64,000 nt of DNA. It comes from Nautilus pompilius (Eukaryota > Mollusca > Cephalopoda > Nautilida > Nautilidae). Location of the stretch: positions 2,004,001 through 2,068,000 of the forward strand of contig JACATO010000311.1 of NCBI GenBank assembly GCA_018389105.1, read 5' to 3'. Shown here one piece after another: positions 50,801-61,800 of this stretch. The position numbers and the translations under genes were made by a program. Within the stretch, counting starts at the first letter, position 1. The number at the start of each line of letters is the position of its first letter. The notes beneath the pieces are model-generated. The model made no database searches and was not told the origin of the DNA. It saw only the letters and a list, made by a program, of their open reading frames with translations.

Positions 50801-52096
50801 GCAAGCTATAAACAGTCAAGCAACTAACTGGGACAGCACACTGCAGGTTATCATTGGCAAAGGGTGGGGGGAGCAGTAACAAAGAAGAAGAGCATAAGAA
50901 TGATGAATGAAAAAGATGTCACTCATTTTACTCAAGGCATCACTAACAAATTTTCTGGAATTATACCATAGAAATAAAAAAAAAAGATCATTTATAGGCA
51001 GAACATAAGACCTAATAAAAAATATGTTGCAGGTGAAAGTTCACCATGTCGATAAGGGAGGGTTTGTTTTTGTTTGTTCACAGATTGGTTGAGGAAACGT
51101 GTCTTTTATGCAGCTGTTTTGGAAAATACTACACTGGGGCAGTTCTTTGTTTAGTTTGCAAGATATTGAAATATGCCAGTGCTTAGAAATGTCTATCTAC
51201 TGCATTAATTAAAACTTTTTTTAAAAACAAGATATTAATTTGATGGTGTGATAGTGACTAAATGATTTTACTTGTAATAATGTGACAGAAATTACATAAC
51301 GGATGAATCAGTTAAACATGACTGATCAGAAAAGTTAAGCAGCTGATTAGATCAGCTGCTATAACTACTATTAGAAAATCCAGTTCATGCTAGGGCCAGA
51401 CTGAGTGAATTAATGAGAACTGGGAATTTATTATCATATAAATACTGGAGGTATCCTGTGAAATGTGACATTTTGAGAGCCATTACTGCTTGTTTTTCAT
51501 TGTGTTAAAGAAATGGTCAATTTAATTAGCTGAATTTTAACATAATTTGTTCATCTGAACTAATCAGTTATTTAGAAACTACCATAGTTTTGTATAGGTA
51601 TGTGAGGGACAAAGTGTCATCAACTAAACATTTTATTAAATTTTACAATAAGGCATTTACACCTCCAAGAGTATTCTATGGCAGCTGTGAACTAATGAAG
51701 CCATTGTTGCAGTGATTAATAAACCAATAATACTGCCTGATAATTGATGCTAAAATTGTCAGCCTTACCTACTGCTGGCAACATTAGGCAGTTTTCACAA
51801 GGAAAATAGACTGCTGCTGAAATCTTAGTTTCTTTTGGGTGATGTATATAGATTTATTTCTTCCTAGATTATCTTAGGTTCACTATTTTTGATTATCTTT
51901 AGAAAATATTAAATATGATTCTTTACTGAAAAAAAATCTGATTAATTATTATTCCCTTTGTCCATCTCAAGATTCTTATATTGAATTTCATCTTCTCCAA
52001 AGCCAAAAGAGCTTCGTGTATGTTAGTTTGAGCAGATTGAAATAGCTTTTCTTTGCATGGTTGTATATCATCATGCAGTGGAACTACTATTGTTAC

Positions 52097-52178
52097 TAGA
52101 GATGTTTAAATGGAACCTGGTTAACACAGCATTACTGTGATGGTATTTGGCTGGCCAGTTTTTATTTAAGCATCTCTT
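52097..52178. mobile_element. ~78-bp palindromic mini-element, copy C
   Basis: TAGAGATGTTTAAATGGAAC on the left pairs with TTTTATTTAAGCATCTCT on the right, with CAGCATTACTGTGATGGTAT in the centre. It lies only about 500 bases upstream of WAC exon 3, inside intron 2. Confidence 0.65.
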
Positions 52179-52691
52179 CATTTTGAAAGGTTCCTGGCTC
52201 CTGTTTTGTCTTATTTACTCAGAGATCTTTCAGTGGAGGTACTTTATGCTCTGACACTTTTTGGTGTAATAAGATACTGATTAAACTCTTCAAAGAACAT
52301 TTTTAATTAATTTTACATCGAAGAATCTATCGTTCCTCAGATAAAATAGTATTAAATTTTATAATGGTTAACTTTACTGTTTGATATTCTTGGACCACCT
52401 GCTCATTTATAAGTTTTTGTTGGTTGGTTAGTTTTTTAACTCTCATGATGCTGGAAGCAGATTTACCCCAGAGCTTCAAAAAAAACTTTTCTCTCTACCT
52501 CTATTGCAATAAGCGGAAATACCCTGCTCTGTAACTTCTCTGATCAAATTCCTAATTTAATTTTTTTGATGGATGATTGAAACTTTCCAGCCTGAAATTT
52601 AATTAAGCACTGAAAGAGTTTTTTTAAAAAATGAAGAATTTATGGACTTTTCTTATATTTCTTGTTCTTTTTTGTTGCTTTTTTTAATCAG

Positions 52692-52866
52692 AGCATGCGG
52701 TACCCATCGAAGACATTGTCAGACCCCATCAATGACTGCTATGACAAACTGCGAAGCTCCCTTGAGGACAACAGGTCAAGAGATGACAGCCCCGGAGGTC
52801 GTCATAGTCCCAGATATCAGAACAAGGCCTCTTATATTGAAAGAACTAAGGAAAAACTGGAAAGAG
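52692..52866 (+). CDS. WAC: WAC coding exon 3 (N-terminal charged region)
   Basis: The exon follows a long T-rich tract and AATCAG. It starts in phase 0 with SMRYPSKTLSD and ends in phase 1 (GAAAGAG|GTGCGC), giving 58 codons. After Y-Q it aligns without gaps to the vertebrate WAC stretch A-L-K-Y-S-S-K, then an E/D-K-M/L-R motif and serine/proline/arginine-rich sequence (SRDDSPGGRHSPRYQ). The family has a disordered, basic and serine-rich segment here, before the WW domain. The intron before it is about 7.2 kb. The GTGCGC donor is weak but is the only usable one in frame. An AG at 52692-52693 directly after the acceptor CAG makes a tandem site (see findings). The next exon, expected to carry the WW domain, is not in the window. 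Confidence 0.8.
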
Positions 52867-55800
52867 GTGCGCTATTTACTATTTACTTTTATGTGGCTCA
52901 ATCACAATGGAATGGTGCTTGTTTATTTAATTCACATTAAAAACTATGGATTACTTAATACATGGAGTATCTTTCAGATAAGACTGAGGAAGGTAAGTGT
53001 GAATTTTCTTTAAAAGCCAAGTCCTCAGCACAGTCCTTAGTTACTTTCTGTTCAGCCTTTCGTCTGGAGAAAAGATCTATGAAAGTGCATTGGAAAAAAA
53101 AAAAAACATTTCACTGTACTTAAGTTTTATTGCTTTTTTTTTGTACATGTGCCTTGTTCTTCAACTTAGCATTTTTTAATGTTGGTAAATGTCTAAGTAA
53201 TGCACTTGGTCAACTTAATACTTAATGGTATGAAGATAAATCAAAAAGAGTATTGTGTTTGCTTTTCATTCCATTCATTTTTTTCTTGTGGTCAGACAAA
53301 ACATCTAACTTTTCATTTGTAAAAAAGATTGACTAAAACAGTGGTTTTGCTTGTAAAAATATAACATGAGGATTGAGTTGTTGTTGATTAGAGCATTTTC
53401 CTACTTAGCAATTTATGTAAACTTAAAAAAAAACAAACAAACTTTGATTAATGATATAGCAAAAGCATTGGCTGACTGAAATACTGATAAAACCTAGAGA
53501 AAAATGACTTTTCCCCCCATGTCTTGTTAAAATTACCACAATTTCCTCTATTTGCAAATTCACTTCATTGTGTAAATTTTGCTGCCTCATAATAAATGTG
53601 AGAGAGATGATTGCACATGTCTACTTATAAACATTCTGGATTTAGTTAGGAATTTATGTTCAGGAATTTCTGTAAATATTTGTCTATGGTGATCTAACAA
53701 TGCTAATGGAAGCTGTGTGTGTCCAGTATAGTTTGGCTACTGTTACCAATAGGAAAAATATCAGAAATCTGTAGTGATGGTTATACCTGTATATAGATGA
53801 ACATTGCTTAGTCGTCTTATCTTAGCTGTTTTGTTTTACTTGTGCCTTTAAAATGGTGCCATTTTCTTCTCTTGTCATAGCAAATTTAAAAAAAAAACTA
53901 TAAAATCTAGTTTTTTGTTTTAAAATTTCATGATATTCAAGTTGATTATGTGTTAGATTAAAAATAAGGATAATTTCTTGGAGATTATTAGTCTTTATTT
54001 GCCTTTATAAAATTTATTTCTTGTTATACATTTAGAGAAATCTGGTAGGTAGTTCTTGATCACATTCATACATATCTAGATTTGCTTTCAGGTATTTTAT
54101 TAGCTAAGACTTCAGAATATTTCAATTTCTGAAAACATGAGTTACTTTAAAATAGAAACTAAATTCATAAAAATCAATAAACCTTTATAGCTTTTAGTAT
54201 TTGTTATGATCACATAGGAGATAACTAAAAGTTATTTTGAAAATTGTAACTTTTTAAAATTTTTGATATTGCAACATTTTGCTATATAGATAATTTACTT
54301 TGTTATTTTATAATGTGTTTTAAATTAAGATTTTAGCTATCTGTCTTTTTTAATATAAATTTTCTGATAAATACATATGAAAGGATATTTGTACATAAAC
54401 ATCTTTCGGTATTTGTCTATAAAATAAAAAAAGGAAATACTGTGTGAGAGATTTGTTAATGTTTTGTTGAATCATCTGTACATTTAATAAGAATGACGAT
54501 AGTGTTTACCAGGAAAAAATGTTCTGATCTTTAGGTTTATGTTCTTGTCATCTATAACCTTTTCTTGGGCTTAGCTTTTTTTGCTCCTTATGTTTGTTAA
54601 AACAGAGTCAGAAGACCCATTACACAATTACTACTGTTGTGAATAACTAGTTTTAGCATTTTCTTGTGTTACTAGAACAGGATGATATACATAGTTCATT
54701 CAGGCAACTGACTAGTAGAAGGTGGGATTGGTCTGCTTTAGTAAGTTGTTATTGGTTTAAATAACTTAAAAAGAAGGTACTTTCCTGTATAACCACACAT
54801 TGTGTGCAGTCTGTATTGTTAGTGCGTAACAACACTGGCTTAAAGTATTCAAACATCTAATCACTTTGGTTCTATACTCCAGAAATAAAGGGTTCCAAGA
54901 CACTTGACAGAATTGTATGTTATTACACTTTATCAATTCTCTGACTTTGTAGCTAGTTCCAGGGTTCAAATCTTTTAGTTTATTTAATTAATTTATACAT
55001 GCAAACTTGACGAATGGTGTACCTTCAATCACCAAAGCATTTTTTTTTTTAAAAAGCTTGGGAAATTTGTGTTTTTTAAATAACATTCAGGCATGAGAAA
55101 ATGAGAAACATCTATTTAGTATGTCTTAGGATGAAGCTTTTTTACCCCAGAAATGTGATGTTTATAATTATTTTCCCCCTTGGCTAAAAATTCTTTTTCT
55201 GGTTTATTATTCTTGCTGTACTTTTCTGATGTGGTTAAATAATAAAATGTTTTTATTTGACATATAGGTCTCTGATTCTTGTATCTTTCTCAAAAACTTT
55301 CTCCTTTTCCAGTTTTTAAGGATGGTTAATTGCCTGTTAAATATGATCATGTTTTGATTTTAAAACTAAATCGTTCATTATATTAGAAATTACACATGCT
55401 TGAGATAGCTTTATTCCATAAAAGTTCTTTTGCCAATATAAGAAAAATCCTACACTAAAATGTTCTGTTAACAGATCAGTGATGGTACAAAATTATTTAA
55501 TTGTCGGTATTAATATTGTTGATATTAAAAACTGAAGGATCCATCAGCCTAGCCCTTACATTTAAAATTTAAGAGCCCAGTTAAAATTATAGAAGCACTA
55601 GATCCATAACCCTGTCAAATCTAATTTATATTAATTAGAGTTTTACTTCATAAATTTATAGTGCCACAATCTGCTCTTTTAGGTCTGTTACTGGTGCTAC
55701 ATACAAATCAATTATATCATAATGTATGTACAACAGGTAAGTTGATAGCCACATATGACTTGATATAATACAGTATCCTACTATAATTTTGTTACTTGTT

Positions 55801-58800
55801 ATTACAATATGTTCATTTGCTGTTGGAAACTGCAAATAAGAAAGAGCAATTGAGTGAACTTATGTTAATGCTTGATTGAGCTACTTTTGCATTTGAAGCA
55901 TGCAGAGCCTTTACTCTATTTATCATTGAATCATGGTTTGGTTTATGTTTCTCTATCTGGACGAAAGCTGCTTTTGATTCATTCATAATTGTGGATGAGT
56001 TGCTTGATCATATTCATATCAGGATTATGGGATAGATAGGGAAAAAGTTGAATACCTTGATTACTTATAGAATATTGTCACAAAGAATATGATCATTTTA
56101 TTGTGCTTTGTTAATACAGTGGGAGATGTATCTTTAAAATGGAAAGATACCTGCTTAGCAGAATTGAGACATTTTCAACAAACATCAATTTAATCTTTCT
56201 ATGTCAGATTTCAGCTAATACTATGATACTCTCACTTATATTCTTCACCATGGCATGAAGAAATTGGGATTGAAGATCTTCATTAGATCTATTCCACATC
56301 CACGCATCCTCCAGATATGAGTTGCTGAAATTTGGGCTCATTGAAGAAAAGTTCACTTCCAGTACTCATGTTCTCTGACTGTATCTTTCTAAGTATTTTA
56401 TTCTCTATTTCACAAAAGGGGTTTCTTGCAAGCTACACAGTCTCTGTTGCTATGGCTATGTCAGCTAGAGAATCTTGACATTGAGTGCAGACAGAGAGTA
56501 TTGCATGTTTTTGTTGTCATGTCACTTTTGGATGTATTCCAGGTCACTGTGCTGCAGAAGTGACATTCTGAAGTTTACAATAGTATTCACAACATTCATA
56601 AGAAATGTTGGATTGTTGGCAGTTCATTATTGACTTTAGCCACACTCACCCTCTGAGGGCCTATAATACTACCTCAGGTGAATGGACAAATATTGCAGGA
56701 TAGGCCTGTTTTGGGCATAGTGTTAGTGCACACTGATTACTTTTTAGTGAGATACATTCATTTATGGTGGTGACCAAATAAATAAGGCATCACTGTATAA
56801 ACGAGTCTCAAATTAAACTATTTTCTTTGTCATTGGGATGAAGTTTTAGAACTTAAAACAAACACTATAAATATACAGAAGAAAATCGCTTATTAGCTGA
56901 CATTTTAATCCATGACATTTTGTAATGGCTGCACATTTTGTTTTTATTTTTAATGAATAGCAATGATGAGAAGTAACTTTGGGAAATATCAAAACGAACT
57001 AAGGGGGGATTTAATTGGACTCAGTTTTTCATTGCTCAAAGTTGGATCATGGAATAAATATTGACAAATTTGCAAATGAAAAAAATATCAGTAGTGAGAA
57101 CTTTAAGCTTTTTTGCAAAGACTATTTGCATAATTCTAATAAAAAAATAACATTTCACATGGCATTTGTTCTGTAAACACTTCTTGACTTGTTGGTGGGG
57201 ACAGATTCACTTGTTATAGTGAGTACTGTGGTTTGTATTTAGTTTTAGCTGGTGATATGGTTTCTACAATTTCATCAGTTTGCTCTGCGCCAGTTTTTCT
57301 TCCCATAAATAATCAGATGAGAGTGTTCTCTTTGGTTAACTCATAAAAGTGTCAGCTCTTTGTTTTCAGGCTGCAATGGTACCCTCTTTTTGCTGTCTGG
57401 TTGGTTTTCAGATCCCTATTCTGGATATGAAATAAAAAAACTGCATGCAATTAATTACTGTAGCAGTGTTTATTTTAAAATATTGATTAAAAAATTTTAT
57501 ACTCAATGCTTTAGATATAATAAAAATGCACAAAGGATGATTGATTAATTTCATTATTTTAATCTTTTAAATCAACAAAATATATTACTACTTAATTTAG
57601 AATAACATTTAAATCAGTAAATAACTTATCAAAGATATATCTTTCATGGTTTTTTTGATATATTGTAAGTTTTTGTTTGTTTGTTCTCAAAACGAAAAAA
57701 AATAATGATTGTTAAATGACAATTAGATTAAGTACACCAAAACCTGTTATCCAACCTCCAGATAGCTAATTTGTCCAATTATGACTTTTCCATTATAAGC
57801 CAAGATCAGTTCATTTTTGGCTATCCAACTTTTGTAGTTCATGAGTTGGTAACCAGGGGAGCTGCCTGTATTTGTTGTTTGTGTATGCTCAGATTGCTTC
57901 TTGTCAGATTGTTAGCATTCTATCAACAAGCAAGAAGTGTATTGATTGTATTTTTTCTTGCTAATGATTTTTATCAGTGATAATAATTGTAATCCTTGCA
58001 ATATGCCATCTAATAATTCTAATAGTGGTTTGGCTAGTGCTTTGGAAAGCAATCAAAAGAAGTGTGTATTTCTTAGTACTGAGCAAAACTAAAGAAAAAA
58101 GTAGCTCTCACTTATTTTAAAACAGTCCATCTAGGTATCTGACTTTTTCAGGTCTCATTAGGGTCTGATAACAGGTTGTTTATTGTTATGCAATTTAGGA
58201 GATAATGCATACAATTTTAAAATTGTTTTATTAAAGAATAAGCAAACTGTTATTCAAATAGGTATCTGCCTTTTGAGACTTGCTAACTTTATTCTCTGAT
58301 GTTCTGTCATGCATATGGTTTCTATATTCTGCTTATGAAGAAAAGTATGTTTAATTATCCTATTTTCGTATGAATTTTCTAGAATGGTTTGGTTTTCTAT
58401 AAATGAGTGGTGGCCCTCGCCCTGTATACTTATCAATAAGAAGAGAAGCCCTTACAACAACTACTGCCATCCACATTTTTTAAATGTAATAAGAAAAATG
58501 AAATAGACTGATTTGTACTGTAATTTAATAAAGCCAGTTTATGAAATTTTATAAGATATAAAGAAAGGAAGAATCTCAAATGAATGCTTACTGAATAGTT
58601 TTTCTTGTTTCTTTGGTTGGGATTAGAGTGTTCTTTGTTTTTTTTAAGTCTTCAAAAAAGTCTAGAATCTGCAAATGAAGTTTTAAAAAATAAATAAATG
58701 AATAAAGGATGAGTGAATGGGATGCTTTTCTCTTGATTTTGTGCTATATTTGGTAGGTTTTTGTTTAAAAAAAATTCTGAGAATGTGTTCCCCCAAAAAA

Positions 58801-61800
58801 AAATCTTATCAGAATGATAGATATGTCAACTATTTTAGTGTGGAAATAAAAAAAAAAAAATTTTAGGCAGCAAGTTTTCACTTTTTTCAGGACAGTTTTG
58901 TTGCACTGTAATAAAATTTGTTAATTTATTTCTATAGTTTAATGCTTTGCAAATTGTATAATTAAAAAAAAAATTGGCTACTTCTATATTTAAATTCTAA
59001 GATTTGTTTTAAAAGGCATTAAACAAATGTGAAATCAAGTATTCTCCTATTTATTATATTTGATGAATAAAAACAGTTTTTATGTCTTTGGTGCATGGCA
59101 CAAAGACATTTACAGCCTTTGTAATCACTTAACATGACAATAAGGGGTATTTCAAAAAGATATATTTTAGAGGGAATTTTTAGAAATGTTAAAATTGTAG
59201 TTGGATAAACCTTGAAATCTATATAAGATACACTAGTCTGCTTGTCATTTGCTTCAACAGTCTTATTCATTTGAGTTTTTAATGCTATGCAAAGTCTCTT
59301 TCAGCTCATGGACCAATCATTTTTTGACACAAATTTCTTGCTTCATTGTTGTGAATATTTCTGACTCAATTCTGTTTTCGATTTTACTATTGCATTAAGA
59401 TTTTCACTTGAGATTTAGTCAGCTATTCTCTGGCCAACAACTAAATCTATTGTAACAGAAAAAATATAACTTTTTTCAAGCATCCTGAGGGTGCTGCTGT
59501 CAGCCTTTACACTGCCTACTATGTTATCCTTCACTTCAACACCATTTAGAAGCAGAAAAAAAAAGCAGTTATGTATAGAAATTATGTTGAAACTAAAATT
59601 AGCTTGTTTAATGGTAAATTTCTCATTTGAACAAAACACGTTTCTTTGAAACACTCTATATACATTTTCTCTGATTGATAAAAGTTGTGTATTTATAAAT
59701 AGTCATTCACTATAGAAGTCTTGCTTGCTTTATTTTACCACTATGCAGACGGTAAATTTGTGACAATGTTTCATATCATGGTCCTGTCAACAATAGTGAA
59801 TTTTAGGATTGTCATAATAAAGTGCATTGTTATAATAAATTGACATGGGTAACTTAAATTTTTAATAATAAAAACAATTATTTATGATTATTTCTTAATA
59901 TCTATTTTGTGTGAACAAATAAGTAGATATTGACCTAACTGAATAACAAGAAAGCTAGTGACTAATTTGGGATATTCCTTGTGCTAACAATATTTACATC
60001 AAGTATTATCAGTGTCAAGTTATTTAGTTAATATAATTAAAGTTTATAATATTTTTTTCACTTTTCACATCTGTAATTTTTCTTCAGTTAAAACATTTTT
60101 TTGTTGTTCTGATTTCATATATAAAATATTACATTAAAAAAAAACTGCAGGATAAAATCTGCCAGAAACAAAACATGAATAACAGTGATCTTACTTGGTT
60201 AATAGATTATGGTTGGAACAATTTGGTATCTACATTTTTATTATATTTAATAAATGTTCTAATGCTTTTATATATATTTTTTTATGATTATAAATATAAA
60301 TTGTATTATTTAGATACATTTTTTAGAGGATTATCAACATAATTAATTTGATCCCAAAGCAAGTTCTAGAAATTTTCATAAAGTTTATAATGATTTTGTA
60401 TGGTCTGTTTAAGTTTATTTGCATTAATCTCATTTAATAAGAATTAATTTAGCAAACAACAACTTTTTGGAAGGGAGCCTGAAAACCAGATCAGCTTATG
60501 GCTCTAGATTATAAATGAATAACTCATGTTGTTACATTTATTAACACTGTTACAACATTATCTTCTTTTAAATATTTATAAATGGTATGCTGTGCCTAAA
60601 ATGATTACACAATCTAAAAAAAAAAAGAATAATATTTATTACTTGAAAGTTATATATGAAGAATGCAAGTATGGTGGTAATCGGTAAATTCTTGTGGATT
60701 ATTTCAAGCATTGATTTCATATTTGTTTCTCTTATCCACTCCAATTAATTAAGAAGAATTTTGTTTTTATCTAATCAGATCAAGGAGATCTGTCAAGAGT
60801 TTAATAAAAATAAATATACTAATAAAAAAAAATACAGAATATCTGAAGACTAATTTTTGGTTATGGTTCTTGCATTCAAATGAAACAGGAATCATTTAGG
60901 AGACACTTGAACCTCTATGGCTGGCAACAATACAGTTTGAAATTATTAAATCTTAGGTCATTGGAAAATAGTGTATTTCATGGACCATTCAACAGATATA
61001 ACTTTCTTCAGAATGTATTCAACATTTAAAAAATGGTTTGTTGAAATATTGCTTAAGATTTCCCTTTCTTTTTATGGAAAGAAAGAACTTGCATGTCCTT
61101 TTGTGTTTCATTGATCTCTTGAATCATATTCTGTGCCAAAGAAGCTGAACATGAAGAAACTATATTTGAGTATGATCCTGAGAAAATGCAACAAAAGTAA
61201 AGTCTAGAGACTGAAAAGTCATTTTTGTGAATTTACACAAATTCTAGTGTGACAATACAGTTTATGCTCAATGCAAATGATTTTCCAGATCATCACACTG
61301 AAATGAAACAGTTTAAAATAAACTAACTGCTTATTAGCAGATGATCCTTTATTCTACCATATTAGAAAGATAATAAATGTGAAATTAAAAAAAAAAAACG
61401 ACAAACTGCAACAGTAGTTGTCAATACTCATTACTGTGAAACAATATTTTCTCTCTTTTATATGTAGAAGAAAAGAAATGTGACTGTATTTATATTTAAT
61501 TGTACTTTGATTGTTTTATAAAGCAGATAATTCATTTTGATTTTAAAAATTAGTCATTTTTAATTTTTGCAACGTGTAGAAAATTTTTTTTTTTTAAAAT
61601 TCATATTACAATTCTGTCTACAGTTGTGAGAGATGAAAAAATAACACATCGTTTTGAGACAGGTTGTAGCTGGCAAGAAAGAGATTGTCTAATGAGCCTG
61701 GGAAAAATCTATAGAGAATGATGTTCAATTTTCTTTTGAATGCAAAAGCAAATCAGTAGTGAAGAAACGTGTGTATACTAGCATTCAAAATTATGAGCAT

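Larger units (their letters stand above)
45504..52691 (+). other. WAC intron 2
   Basis: This is a 7.2-kb AT-rich intron, GTAAAT to a T-rich tract plus AATCAG. It contains the T23 run, a CA repeat at 48748-48760 and the palindromic mini-element at 52097. No further exon that would keep the phase between exon 2 and exon 3 was recognised. Confidence 0.6.
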
